From Thecaphora thlaspeos (Eukaryota; Basidiomycota; Ustilaginomycetes; Urocystidales; Glomosporiaceae): a stretch of 64,000 nt of DNA. Both the position numbers and the translations under genes were made by a program. The notes below the pieces were generated by a model that ran no database searches, had not been told where the DNA came from, and was given only the letters and a program-made list of their open reading frames with translations. Below are positions 1-11,775 of the stretch, piece after piece (the first letter of the stretch is position 1; every line of letters begins with the position of its first letter). The stretch is from NCBI GenBank assembly GCA_900291925.1, contig UWYS01000018.1, forward strand, positions 124,001-188,000. Reading direction: 5' to 3'.

Positions 1-991
1 AAAGGTGTCAAGAATCACTCTGGAATGCAACCAGCAGCAGGACAGAAAAAGCGCCTCTATTCTTCTCAAGAGTGCTCACTTGCCAGATCAGTTTGCACTG
101 GGGCATACAGGACAGAAACAGAAGCAGCAAGAGCAGCAGAACAAACCCACAGCGCTCAAATCTCAAGACAGACAATTGCATGGGCACTACACAGGCAAGG
201 GTTGAAGGTGCACATCATGAAAAGAAACCCCGGTCTCACAAAAAAGCACAAGCAGACCAGGCTTGCTTTTGCTTGACACTACAGCAACTGGTCCATGGAG
301 GACTGGAAGAGGGTCATCTGGAGCAACAAAGCAAAGATCAATATGGTTGGAAGCAATGGCAGGAAGTACTATTGGGGGCCAGTCCAAGAAAAAGCGATTC
401 CAGAGCAGGAGATTCAGACATGCAAGAAGTATGGAGGTGGTGGCATCATGTTTTGGGCCTGTATGGGTTGGAATGGCATAGGCAACATCTGCAGTATCAA
501 GGGGAGGACAAACAGCCAGATGTATGTGGAGATCTTGGAGGATCACTTGGAACCCAAGGTGGTGTGCCAAGATGGGCTTGAGGTGGCAACACTTTTACTT
601 CCAGCAGGATAAAAACCCCAAGCACAAGAGCAAAGTGGCAACAGAGTACCTCAACAAGCAGTCCTTCAAGGTCTTTGACTGGCCAAGCAAGAGCCCCAAC
701 CTCAACCCTATTGAAATTGCTTGGGCAGAACTCAAACAACACCTCTACAAGAAGACACCAATTTTCAAGAGTTTCCATGACCTTGAGGAGGCTGCAGTTT
801 CCAAGTGGACCAAGATTGAGTCAGCAGTCATCCAGAAGTTCATCAAGACTATGCCCAAGCAATTGAAGGCAGTCATTGCAGAAGGGCGGCATCACAAAGT
901 ACTAGAGCAAAAAAGATTGGGGTATGAGGAGGTGGGAAATCATGTGCATGTTTGTACAGGAAAAACAAAGGGCTCAATGTTGTTCAATTGA
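1..991 (+). pseudogene. Tc1/mariner-type DD34E transposase, decayed
   Basis: Remnant of a Tc1/mariner transposase, which would cut and paste its own DNA element. Two overlapping frames give the catalytic core. The first (about 295-612) has the RNase-H-like start with WSNKAKIN and GSNGRKYYW. The second (about 524-991) has FQQDKNPKH, then WPSKSPNLNPIE and WAELKQ. Counting from the Asp of QQD to the Glu of NPIE gives 34 intervening residues, the DD34E spacing. It is broken: a frameshift near 570-590 separates the halves, and the first catalytic Asp is Asn (325-327), with the following residue Lys. The 5' part may lie outside the window; no terminal inverted repeat was found. CpG is very scarce, unlike the host genes from 4.8 kb on. 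The family call is confident; function is certainly lost. Confidence 0.85.
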
Positions 992-1727
992 AGATCTGAG
1001 ACTATCATTAGAGAAGCGTAATCCTAAGCTTCCAATTGATACCAGGGAAAGATTGCTATGTCAAGCATTGGCTGTAATAAGAGAGGTCCAAGTCACATCA
1101 ACAAAAAAGCAATGCGTTTTTGGAGTGCCTTCCAGAGAAAAGTCTCTTTCAGTGGAAAAACGGTCAAATCAAGATTCTAAAGGGCCATTTAGATAGCTGA
1201 GAAGTAGATCTCTTTAATGGTAGCTGTTTGACATTGTTCCAATGAGTACTGCATGCAGCAGAAAATATACAAGCTAAAAGCAAGGCAGAGGTTCATAATT
1301 GACTCAGCCATCACAAGAAACCCAAAAAACGCGATTTGCTCTCCTGGCATCAACATGTGTTGTTTTGATATATTTCTTATATGGTTAGAAAGCTCTGAAG
1401 CTCAGCTTTCCAATGGTATAAGTTACATTGCCACAGCACTGTTTGACATTGAGAGAGCAGTGTGTACTTCTCAAAAACCTGGTTGCTGTCATTTACTGCA
1501 GTCAAAAATGGATGCAACTGTATGTGTTGGCCTTGGGCCAAGTTTGCATCAGCATTGGGTGTCAAGCAACACTGTATGGGTCTTGATTAATAAGTCTAGT
1601 TACTTAGCTCTCTATGTCTATGTATATTTGAAGGCTATTGACTTCTTGCCTGTTTTAAAATTGGCTAGCCTGCATTGACACCAACCTTGTTTGCCTTCTT
1701 CTTGTCTTTGAGGCCAAACTTAGCTAC
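992..1727. other. CpG-poor unassigned repeat-like DNA
   Basis: No coding region that I recognise. Base composition (AT-richer, CpG nearly absent) matches the transposon remnants on both sides, so this is probably more decayed mobile DNA. An open frame at 1253-1678 has no recognisable motif. Confidence 0.4.
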
Positions 1728-2090
1728 TGTCAGGTGTGGCCCACAGAATCTTGAGATTACTGCAGGTGCAGCCTTGGGTGTGGTTGGGACTTCAGGAGAG
1801 GCCAAGGGCAATTGGGTGTCAACAGCATACCTTGCTGTTTAGGAGACAGTGTATTATATTTGAAAAGGAGGACTGTGGGGGACCACAGTCCTGCTAGTTG
1901 GAATATTGGGTCACAGAGCTTGGAGGAGCTGGAGCCCCAGGAGATGGGCCACACATATTTCCCCCACATCAGAGCCAATGTGCCAGCTGGCACTCCTTAA
2001 TCAGCCCACTTGTCTGCTCCTCTCTGTATATATAGCCAGTTCCTTGATTGCTCTCTCTCTACAAATCACCAATCATCATCACCATTGACA
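1728..2090 (+). repeat. LTR-like segment upstream of copia gag
   Basis: Candidate 5' long terminal repeat of the copia element that follows. It starts TGTCA (1728-1732) and ends TGACA (2086-2090), a perfect 5-bp inverted terminal pair of the usual TG...CA form. It carries a TATA-like run, TATATATA, at 2027-2034, about 60 bp from its end, and lies 111 bp before the gag start codon at 2202. No second copy is present in the window, so the boundaries rest on the end motifs and position only. Another TGACA at 2106-2110 could be the true end. Confidence 0.45.
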
Positions 2091-2201
2091 TGGTTGCACC
2101 TCACTTGACAACTGATCAAGAGTCTGAGTTGCTCTTTTGAGCTACACCTCTCTCCTGGTAAGACACATTGCAGCATCATCACCACCCTCAGCACAGCCAA
2201 C

Positions 2202-3870
2202 ATGGCTGACAAACCATATGTGACCACCATCATCTCCTGCCTTGAGACAGAGCTTCACCAGCTCAAAGCTGTCCAGAGGCTCAAGAATGAGGAAGAGGCT
2301 GCCAATTCCAGCAGCCTCAGCATCAAGACCAAGACCAACATCAAGAAGATTGCTGGCACCATTGAGAAGCTCAAGCGCTCCAGCTTGGCCTTCTACACCT
2401 GGAGCAAGATGCTTCAGGATGCCCTTGACAACATCCCCAATAGCTATGCCATCCTTACCCAGTAGGACCCCTCCTTCCAGCTTGGAAGCCCCAGCTATGA
2501 TGCAGAGATTGACACCTTCCTCAGCATCATCATCTGCTTCACAGCCAACACCAGCAACAATGATGGCAATGTCAAGGACATCATTGAGTGTGTCCCAAGC
2601 AAGCACTGCCACCAGGGTAGTGTCCTCTACAGGATGCTCAAGGAGACTCTCACCATTGGTGATGCTGCTATGGCCTGCCAGATCAAGAAGGAGCTCATGC
2701 AGCTCAAGCTTGAGTTGACCATCAAGGCCCTTGGCAAGCGGATCAACAAGCTTGCCATCACAGGCAAGCACACTGGCATCACCATCACCGAGCAGGACCA
2801 GAAGGAGGCACTCCTCTCTACCTGTGAGGAGGACCCCAAGCTGGCCATCACGGTCTGCACCATTGAGGCTGGCAATAACCTGGCCCACCAGTCCTACCAT
2901 GGCACCCTCAGCTTCCTCATGGCCCAGGACTGCAAGTACACCCAGGAATCCAGTGTGCATTTGGGCTGTAGCAGGGCTGCAGCCACCAGTCCCAGCAGCA
3001 TGAGCAGCAGATGCAACCAGCAGCTCAGCAAGAACTTTTTCTGCAGCTTCTGCTGCAACCATGGCCACTGCACCAGGGATTGCAATGACCCCAGGTTTGA
3101 CATCAACATCTTCAACAAGGCCAAGGCCAGGCACAAGGAGCGCGACAGTTGTCAGCAGGACAGCAAGAAGAGCAGCAAGGGTAAGACCAGTGGCAAGACC
3201 AGCAAGACCATCAAGAGCAGCAAGGCCAACCAGGCCTTGACCACCACCAAGGACAGTGAATCCAGCGCCAAGGGCAGCACCAGCTTTGAGGACTCTGTGA
3301 GTCTCCACAACCACCAGGCCATGCACTCCACCCTCAGCAATGCCAAGACCAATGCCTGGATCCTCAACTCTGGCACTGCAGCTCACATGAGCCACCAGGA
3401 GTCAAACTTCCTCAAGCTGTGCCACACCCAGGGTTCTGTCACCCTGGCTGACAGCAGCCACACCAGCATCAAGGGAATTGGCATGGTCTACCTCCCCATC
3501 AAGCAGGAGTCAGAGCTGTCCAAACACCTTGCTCTCTGCCACTGCCTCTATGTCCCAGGACTAAAAAAAAAAACAACCTCATCTCAGGCATCCAGCTCAC
3601 AGGTGCTGGCTATGGAGTCCTGCTCACAGATGCTGAAGCCACCCTCAGTCATCCCAAGCATGGCACCTACAGCTTCCCAAAGCTCAAGGACTCCTGGCAG
3701 ATTGAGGCACCACCAGCAGCTGCAGCTGCTGCTATACAGCACTTCCTGCTTCCTCTGCCCCTGATGTCACTGCCCTCTGGCATGCTTGTATGGGCCACCC
3801 AAGCAATCAAAGGCCCTGTCACCTCCCTGACCTGGTCATTGGCATTCCTGCCAATGTTAGCAAGTGCATG
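2202..3870 (+). pseudogene. Ty1/copia gag-protease-preintegrase fragment, decayed
   Basis: Five-prime part of a Ty1/copia polyprotein. From ATG 2202 the frame reads a Gag-like alpha-helical region, is stopped by TAG at 2463-2465, and continues in the same frame to 3764. It includes a retroviral-type zinc knuckle, CSFCCNHGHCTRDC (C-x2-C-x4-H-x4-C, about 3040-3090), and a Lys/Ser-rich linker. The copia protease motif reads WILNSGTAAHMS (about 3357-3392), where the catalytic Asp is Asn (codon 3366-3368). After an 11-A run (3563-3573) the homologous reading switches frame: NNLISGIQLTGAGYG, then the preintegrase zinc motif LWHACMGHPS near 3775-3800. Similarity fades near 3870, before the integrase core and reverse transcriptase. 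The element is truncated and cannot be functional. Confidence 0.85.
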
Positions 3871-4805
3871 TCTGAGGCTTTGATGTCAGTTGGAATGAGA
3901 GGTGTGACTATGCTGATACTGATGATGGTTGGTAGTACTGAGAAGGGAAAGTACAAGCAAAGAATTGGCTAATATACAAGAAGAGAAGGCTGGTATGCCC
4001 CATATCAATTGCTGGCAGCCTCTTGGATATGCTGCCCCACCTTCCAGCTCAGATCTGTACCCCACTCTCCAACTCCACTCATGCCTCACATGGGTGCAAT
4101 CACAAAAATATCTGGGAATACAATGTTGCCACTGCAGCAACCTGGCTTTCAAGCTTTTCTTCTGGTTGGCAAGGTGCCAATGATGTGTGAATAGCCAGTC
4201 TGGTTCAGCATGATTATGCCCTTATTCCAACAGCAGATAATCATGACAGCAAGGAAGTGCTGTACTGAAACACTGTGCCCCTGCTTTTGTTCCCAACTTT
4301 TTTGCCTGTGCAAAAGTGGCTGTGCTTTTGACAAGCATTACAAAGATGAAGCTGTGATGCACAGCTTGCTAGCTGGCACTTGTGTTCATATGTTCAATCC
4401 TTTGCTTGTCACTCATTGTAGCAATGTCACTGATTTCATTGGTATCATGTATTGATAATGTAGTTCCTTCACCTGACAGCATTGGACCTCTTCAGGCCAA
4501 AGGCATAGGCTGCTCTCTCTCTTGACAGCAAGCAAGATCTTCTGCATGCAGGCTGCTGTATGTGAAGATGAGAAGTCTGTTGCAATAAGACAACTTGGTA
4601 TGATTGGTACAGGTTGGTGAGCAACTACCATGTGTACCAGGCCAAGCAGACAAATTGACCAGGGTGCTGGCATGTTTGTGAGTTCTGAGAGATATGCATA
4701 ATTATGACTTGTCTTCCCAAAATCCTGCTCCTCCAAGCCTCATGACCCAAATGTTCAATTGGACAAGATATCCACAGGGTCCTCACCCCTTTAGGCAAGT
4801 GCAGG
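3871..4805. other. CpG-poor unassigned repeat-like DNA, ends at island border
   Basis: No recognisable gene. Composition matches the transposon remnants upstream. CpG dinucleotides become frequent abruptly at about 4805-4830, which I take as the right border of the first repeat island. It may be degraded distal copia sequence, but no integrase core or reverse transcriptase motif is visible. Confidence 0.4.
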
Positions 4806-5184
4806 ATCACCGGAAAGTTCTCTTCAGGTGATGTTTCGCGTCAAGCAGATCTCCGCTCGTCGCCCAGGTTGGGTCAGCGCAATCTTTCTGGCACGATCGC
4901 GGCAGCATCAACTTTTGTATCTCACTATGAGGTTAGAGAAGAGAAGAGAGGATGATGTCATTCAATTCTGACGACAAGAACAGCCAATGAATGCGACAAA
5001 GGGAGGTCATTTGAGGAGACCACCCATCGAAAGGTACAAGGAATGAGACAGGACCGGGAGGGTCTGGGGAGGGGAAGGATGTAAGATGCAACTTGTGTCT
5101 CGCAACGTAGCAGGGGAGCAGATTTCCGGGGACAGCCCAGAAGTGCGGGCGCTGAGGAGCGGAGGCGACCAAGAGCACACGATC
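4806..5184. other. Intergenic, 3' flank of Reg1-like gene
   Basis: Host-like CpG-rich DNA between the repeat island and the stop codon of the leftward Reg1-like gene. It presumably holds that gene's 3' UTR. No other feature seen. Confidence 0.5.
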
Positions 5185-8133
5185 TCAGCCCTCCCGCCAT
5201 GACCTTCCCCGGTCTCCGGTACCTAGCAGCGCGCCGATAAGATCTCTTGCGGTGTTGACGATCTCGACGGCCCTTCCCACGATGCCTCCTTCATCCTCCT
5301 CGACGTAGTCGTGCGCCAGGGGAACCCGTGGTTCCGAGTTGTGCGGCGCTACGAGCGCGCCGGTCGCGCTGGTCCGGCGAGGCAATGTGGGCGAATTTGG
5401 TCCGCCGCCCGAGATGGCGTCATTCGATGATGACGACGACGTCGGCCGTCTCTTGCCACTCGCCTTCGACAGGATATATGTGGGCGTGTTCAGCGGCGTG
5501 GGACCGACCTGGATCGAGCTGTGGCCTCCCGGACTCTCGCTGTTCGAGGTTGACGAAGGTGCGTTGCTAGGCACGTTCTCGGTGTCGACGCTGAGTTCGG
5601 CTCCGCCAGCCACTGCGGCCGTCGTGGTCGTCCTGGTGCCGGCCGTCTGCGTCCGTGAGGGTGTACCGGGCGCTTTGCCGCCCGTCCTCCCCGGACCTGC
5701 TGCCGGGCCGCGCGCGGGTCTGTCATCCGACCAGTAGCTGCGCTCGTCGCCGTACATGAAGCGGTCGCCGTCCCGATCTTGAGACGCCGAGCCGGATCGA
5801 TCGTCGTCGCGCGCGTCAAGAGGAGGGCTGGCGAGGAAGGTGGGGCTGGCGAGCCCGTAGGAAGCCTGGCCGTTGGACGAGTCCGAGTCTACTCCTCCGC
5901 CCGTTCGGAAGACTGCCGAGCCCGACCTGCCTGCCTTACCTCTGGCTGCGGCAACGGCTGCTCCGATGCCGCCTCCCGAATCGGATCCCGAATCGCCAGC
6001 TCTTCGGCTCTCGCCTCCAGCATCTCCCTGCGTCTCTTTCTCGCCGCTCCGAAAGGACCCGCTGCTGGCGCCGTCGCTCGAAGACCTGCCGTCGACCTGG
6101 TCCGTGCCACGATGTGCATTCGGCGAGATAGAGGAGCTCGCTGCGGTATACCGATCGTCGTAACTCCCGTTGACGCTGTTGGGGCTGTGCGACGCTGCGC
6201 TGCCTCCAGAGTTGCCCCGGGTGCGGCTGGACCGCGCCGCTTCCTGGATTCGCTCGTAGGACGTGGAGCTGCCCGACCTCTGGGATGTGCGGCCGCGCTC
6301 GCTCCGGGCCTGATCGCTTCCTTCGCTAAACGATCCGGCCGAGTCGGCCTGCGACGAACCGAGGCCGCCACTGCCATCGCCGCTCCCGAGCGCCACTTCA
6401 GCCGAGGGGCAGCCGTCGAAGTCATCCTGGACCGACTGCTGCAACGATCGCTTCTTGAGGATGCCACGTGGTTCGACGCTCGCGGCGCTGCCCTGTGCCG
6501 GCTCCGACGTCGACGCTGAGGTCGAAGAGACGAGGTCCTGCGGCGACGACGAGGTGGCAGAAGCTCCATCTAGTCTGTCCGAATCGCTCGTGTCAAAATA
6601 GCTGGTGTAGTTCCGCGTGGCGTCCGGAATGCTTGCCGCATCCCCAGTATTGAAGATGGGCCGGCTGTCCGGGCCGCTGCCGTGCTCGCGCGACCCCTCG
6701 GTCAGGTCGGGACCGTTGAAGTAGTCAAAATCGCCCGAAAAGTCCTCGTCCACGTCCCACTGCACGCCGTGAGCGGTCGACTCGCTTGCCTTTCCTGCGA
6801 CAGCAGCAGCATAGCCATAGCTTGAAGGATACGTCGGGGCTGTGGCGCCACCAGCACCCGGCTGCGAGCTGAGGAATCCGCTCGGGTCGACGACCGCAGG
6901 TGACGGAGCGGGATACGTCTCCGACGTCTTGAGACCGGTGGGAGCCAGCTTGGCGATGATCGGATGCTCCGGATTCTTGGAGGTGAATGCGTTTGCCGGC
7001 GACGTTCGCAGACTTGACTTCATCGTCAGTACCTCTTCCTCCTCGCTGCTCTCATCATCATCATCTTCCTCGTCCTCCTCGCTGTAATCGTCGTAGTTGG
7101 CATAATTTCGATCGAGCGCAATGCACTGCTCTACGCGGTGGTTGAAGCTGATGTGCCGCTTGTCTTCGGACGCCGCGCTCTCCGTGCGCGGGAGCGAGGG
7201 CTGTCGCTCGTCGTCGTGCATCGGCAGGGCAAATCCCACCGGCGAGCCGATGTTTCGCTTGACGTTCTGGCCGACCAGGTTCGAGTCCGACTTGACCGAG
7301 AAGAGCAGACCGCGGCGCTCCTCTTCCATCTTCTGGTCCTCGGCGGTCATGTGCTTGTCGATGGGGTTGACGTCGAGCTCGACGCCCGGTGAAGCGGCCT
7401 GTCCCGGGGTCGTGAGGAGCTCCGAGATGGTTCGGTGCTTGAGGATGGATCGCACCGCGTGACCGTCGTCAAGATCCAGGCGGTCCGCGGTGGTCGCCTG
7501 CTTTGGCGCAGGTACGGGATCGGCGTGCTCGTGAAGCGGGCCGTACAGCCACGTTACATCACTGTCCTTGAGCCTGTGTGGCATCGACGGCACAGAGTGA
7601 GGCAAGGCGTGGGGCAAGTTTCAGGGCAAAGGGTGGATGGATCAGACAAAAGTGCGGCTCTCTTCGCCCTGGAGCCGACACTTCCATCAGCGTCGTACAG
7701 GAGAGCAGGGCCCTCTTCAGCGACCGGGCTAGACCGTGCTGGCCGGCGGCGCTGCAACCAACTGAGCGACCGATTGGCAGAGGACGTGCTGGCCGGCCAG
7801 CCAGCCAGCCAAAAACCGTGTAGGGCTGCACCTTGACCAGGTCTGCGCCGCGACTGGAAAGACTCACCAATTGAGCGTCTCGGGGCTGATAGTCTTCAGC
7901 TTGCCCCGCTGCTTCGCCCATGTCCTCCAACTCGCATTTTCGAGGCGCACGCCGTTGGCGATCTTGTCCTTCTGCTTCGTCATAGCCTTCCAGCTGCTCC
8001 AGACGTCCTCGTCCGTCCACTGGTGGCTGAGATAATCAACACAGATGCTGGGCATCTTTGACTCGATCTGCGCGTCGTCCGGGGCCGGTGCGTTGTTGGC
8101 CACGGTAGGGTAGGGTTGCGGTGTTGACATCAT
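5185..8133 (-). CDS. Reg1-like protein phosphatase 1 regulatory subunit (DUF1752 family)
   Basis: Model: exon 1 8133-7868, intron 7867-7574 (GTGAGT...CACAG), exon 2 7573-5185; about 884 residues. Exon 1 carries the conserved fungal DUF1752/GATA-like N-terminal block (VDYLSHQWTDEDVW ... LENASWRTWAKQRGKL). It continues across the splice as ETLNW-LKDSDVTWLYGPL, which confirms the junction. Later conserved blocks are SILKHRTISELL (about 130-141) and KRHISFNHRVEQCIALD (about 227-243). The latter contains an RVxF-type PP1 docking site and matches yeast Reg1/Reg2. An acidic run (YSEEDEEDDDDESSEEEE) follows, then a long Ser/Gly-rich, probably disordered tail. Reg1 targets PP1 (Glc7) to Snf1 kinase in glucose repression; that role here is inferred from family. 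The family call is firm; assignment to Reg1 rather than another DUF1752 member is moderate. Confidence 0.8.
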
Positions 8134-9356
8134 CTTGAGAAGAGACGCTCTGCGTTACCAAGAGAGGATTGCGTGAGGTGTTTTTCCGTCTTTCTGTGCC
8201 GGTAGAGACGCGGGTCGAGGCGACTGGCCGGTACAGCGCCGAGCTAGCGCGGGGCGGCTGTCTGTGAGCCACGGTTGTCTATCGGCGGAGAAGGTTTGGA
8301 AGGAGACCAGTCCACCTTGGCGTCTTGATAACGTCCAAGCGCCGAGATTGAGGTGGTGACAGGGATCTGTCTAAAAGCGCTACGGTGGCAGAGGGAAGGG
8401 AGCCGCCTAGACGAGGGAACCGCCCCAACTGCGCTACAGCCGAAGAGCCGAGACAGGCGCGAGATGTTCGAAGCGGAAGCTCTGCAACGACTGCCGAAAT
8501 GGACGGAAGGCGGGCCTCGGCAACTGCCAAGGGTGGGAGCGTACCGTGGAGAGACGAGGCTGAAGGCCAAGACTGGCGTTGGACGTCGAGGGCGGCTTTG
8601 CTGCGAGGAGCCTCTGCAGCAAGTGCTGGACCCGTTGCAGACGAAGATGAGGCCGTTCAAATGAGAGTGGCTCCGGCGATGAGCATAACTCTCGAAAGGG
8701 AGGAAAGGCGGGATCTAGGGGCCGGTCGAGGCGAGTGACGAAGGCGACAAAGGGGGCCCGAGTGTATCGTGCGCAAGTAGGAGCCGGTCGTCTAGTAGAG
8801 GAGAGAACGAAGATGGAGACCGCGAGACGAACAGAAACGAAGGCGCTGGCGTGCCGAAGACCGGATGGAGGTCTGGCGAGAGGGACAGAGAGCAAGGTTG
8901 CCGCCGGCCTTGGTATGTCGGGGTGGGTCTGCGACGCGGAAGCGTTTACTGAGAAGACAGCGGGTCTGAGCCCACGAGATGAAGCTTAGGTGGCAACCTG
9001 CGCGCTGGCTGGACGATGGCACCGTGAAGTGTTTCGAGAGGTGGAAGTGCTTGATTTTATCGAGAGACGAGAAGAGAGAGAGGGGGGGAGAGACAAGGAG
9101 AGCGAAGTGCGAAGGGAACGTGGAAGGGAGAGGCGACGACGAGTTGGGCGACCAAACAAGCAAGCCGCCACCGTCAGCTCCTCTCTGCCTGCCTCTCTCT
9201 CTCTCTCTCTCTCGCTGCCTGCCGGCCGGGAGGTCTGCCGGCCGAGAGGCCTACTGCTGCTCTGAGGCGACGCCCTCGGATTCTCGTCCAGCCTGTACTC
9301 CCTCCTACGCTGACACTTTACTCTGGTGGGCCTTTTGCACTTTTGTATCTTGACCT
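8134..9356. other. Upstream region of Reg1-like gene, no gene seen
   Basis: GC-rich, CpG-rich DNA between the Reg1-like start codon and the second repeat island. Open frames here overlap on both strands without motifs and look like GC-driven noise. A (CT)n run lies at about 9195-9213. It probably contains promoter and 5' leader. CpG stops being frequent at about 9350-9360, the edge of the next repeat island. Confidence 0.4.
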
Positions 9357-9987
9357 GGTTACTAGGTTAGCAGGCTTCCCACATTTGAATCCAAGGTTTC
9401 TTCAACTTAGTTAATTGATGCTTTTTGACAGGCCAACTCTTTCCCCTTATGCATTGCACCCTGCCAGGCCAGGCATGAGGAAGGAAGGGGGCAGCAGCAG
9501 GCAAGGGTTGCCTCAGCAATCCTGACACCATTGGCCTCCAGGCAGCATCACAAGCACAACCTTGTTGCCAGCATGCTGCTTCTTTTCCCTTGCCCTCACC
9601 CTCATCCTCATCCTTGCCAATGTTGTCCTTGCTGCTGCCATCAGAGCATACACTGCAACAGTTGCTCAGCCTATGTAACTTATATGCTTCAGCCCCAGAT
9701 CTCAAGGTGCAGTACCAACAGGAGTGGCAGTGCAGGGTGCAGGGTACAAACAAGGGGAGCTGGGAAATGAGGCAGGCACTGCACACCCATGTGTTCTTGC
9801 AGAGCAGGCCAGGGTTCAAAAGTGTTGTGGATCAAAACAAGAAACATGGCATGCCATGCCATGGGCTCTGCCTGCAATATTATTGACCCTATGATGATGC
9901 TTGATGAGATCAGCTTGGGTTCCAGGACAGAGGAAGCAAGCCGGCTTGCTACAGAGTACATACTATGCTATGTGCTATTAATTGTGA
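9357..9987. repeat. CpG-poor repeat-like DNA adjoining the left pogo copy
   Basis: I could find only one CG dinucleotide (in AGCCGGCTT near 9930) in this roughly 630-bp stretch. No reading frame with a recognisable motif. It is probably another decayed mobile element into which, or beside which, the left pogo copy lies. Confidence 0.45.
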
Positions 9988-11499
9988 GCAATATGTCTCC
10001 CTGGGAAGCTGTCCTCCCTTTTCTACCACCATCTCTTGTGTTGATGACCACACCAAAAAGGCAATACACTATGTTTCAGGTACAACTACATGCAATGCAC
10101 AACTAGTCCAGCTTGCCAAGTCCTCCACAGCCACCATAGGGGTCACAGAAGATCAGGGGGACATTGTAGGCCTCAAGCCTGCTTGGCCTGGGCAGGGAGG
10201 GGTCCAGTGCAAGTGACTCAGTCATTGTGGGTGGCTTGGCAGTCTCAATGGGTGGTGAGCCACTCTCCTATGGCCCTGCCAATCATCTGGTCCTTGCAGA
10301 TGTAGCAGCAGTCACCTGGCTTGGTGATGGTCTTGAGCAGTGAGGCACTGCAACACTTCTTCTTGTTGGCAAGCTTGGCTGCATGATGCCAAGTCTTGGC
10401 TGCCTTGAGCAGCTTGTGCCAGACAAGGCTGCCCTTTTTCTCATCTGTGCTGCCCTGCAGTTTGCACAGGAGGTGGTTGAAGCAATGCAGAGTTGTTGGC
10501 ATCTCAATGTAGGGTCCCTCAATGGCTTGTGGTGGCATCTGCAGGCATGCTGGCTTGTATCCAGGGAGTGTTGCAAGAGCACCTTGTTGGGGTTTGGCAG
10601 CACTGTGAGGCCAACATTGGCAAAAGCCTTTTGGATGGCAGTCTTGCTGATGGCATTGTGAGCCTCTGTGTAGAACTTGGCAAACAGAAGCTGGTCCACC
10701 TTCTTGTTCCCTCCAATTGCTGCAACCCAGCAGCTGTAATTGCTCTTGATTGGACCAAAGATGCCAATGTCAAGGGGCTGGATGATGTGGGTAGCATGGG
10801 CAGGGAAGCAGACTGGCTCAATCCAAAGCACCCAGCACTTGTTGCAGAAGTTGAGGGACACATGCAAGGTGTGGCTGTCAAGGAGGAGGAGGTGTCATTT
10901 GCCAGCTTGTGCACCCATTGGCTCTGTTGCTCGCTCAAAGACCCTCTCAAGCCACTCAAGGGCAAGGTTGTTGTTTGTCCAGCCCTAGGGCAAGATGGCA
11001 AAATGCCAGTTGGGCCTTGGGCCCTCCATGTGGCAGTAGTCCCCAAGGTGATGCCACTGCCCATGCCAGATGACAAGAGAGTCCAAGAAGAGGCCACTCA
11101 AGCCAACACACTTGATGATTGTTGTTGACTCTCAATTGCTGGGCTGGACATGGAAGGTGTTCTTCTTTCCTGCTGGCACAACAACCTTTTGCCTCCTGGA
11201 AAAGCCCATGATCATGCCTGTCTTGTCCATGTTGTACAGCTGGTCCCATGTGATGCCATACTCCTTGATGGTGCAGGCAAAGATGTTGTAGAAGGTGGCA
11301 AGGTTGTCAAGCTTTGCTGCCTCTTTGCAGACAGCTTGGCAGTGTGACAGTAGGACTGTGTGGCACAGCCTGATGGCAGAATAGCAGTGAAGACCACTTT
11401 GGCAATGGTGGAGTCAGAGAGAGGAAATAGCAATACAGGAGGAGATGGTGCACCATGGTGGTAGAAAAGGGAGGACAGCTTCCTAGGGAGATGCATTAG
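9988..11499 (-). mobile_element. Dead pogo/Fot1-type DNA transposon, left copy
   Basis: Mirror image of the right copy (13998-15509), read on the minus strand. It has the same three in-frame stops and the same retained DD35D-type residues. Its outer terminus (about 9988-9993) has diverged from the expected CTAATG end. No intact transposase can be made. Details of motifs are given with the right copy. Confidence 0.85.
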
Positions 11500-11523
11500 C
11501 ACCTCTGCTTTTTGCGGAGGAAA
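9994..11523 (-). repeat. Left arm of 1,530-bp inverted repeat
   Basis: Reverse complement of 13974-15503. Paired coordinates always sum to 25497. Every translation I compared across the arm (for example the 194- and 192-residue frames) is the same in both arms, and both arm ends were aligned base by base. The arm contains the left pogo element plus 24 bp of non-element DNA on its inner side (11500-11523). At the outer end the match fails at 9993, where the left copy's last terminal bases differ from the right copy's. Confidence 0.9.
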
Positions 11524-11775
11524 AGGGAGGCGTGCTCCAAAGGTGGCGCAGGCGCGGGTCGAGCCTCCACGTAGCCCTCATCCACCCGCACGCCCGCACG
11601 GTCCACACGCCCGTCGCCTGAACGCTGGCCTGCCACTCACGACTGGATAAGGGCGGAGGCCGCAAAAGCTCAGCAACCCGCTCCGCCGCGGAAGGGCAGC
11701 GCCAGTCGGGCCCCGCCTCGCCGCAAGACGAGCAAGAACGAGGCTGCACGCCATCGGCATCACTACTCTTCCTCG
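11524..11775. other. Spacer DNA between left arm and the enclosed gene
   Basis: CpG-rich host-type DNA just inside the left arm, probably the upstream region of the gene at 11776-12943. No motif identified. Confidence 0.35.

Noticed and set aside
2142..3395. 417-codon open frame on the minus strand
   Set aside because: It is antisense to the copia gag-protease frame, which carries the zinc knuckle and protease motifs. The open minus frame is a by-product of codon composition.
9195..9213. CT-repeat and other tandem repeats as a CRISPR-like array
   Set aside because: Simple microsatellites without spacers, in a eukaryotic genome.
8244..9353. Several 80-150-codon frames on both strands
   Set aside because: They overlap each other, many lack ATG starts, and none shows a domain. 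They are typical noise in GC-rich DNA.
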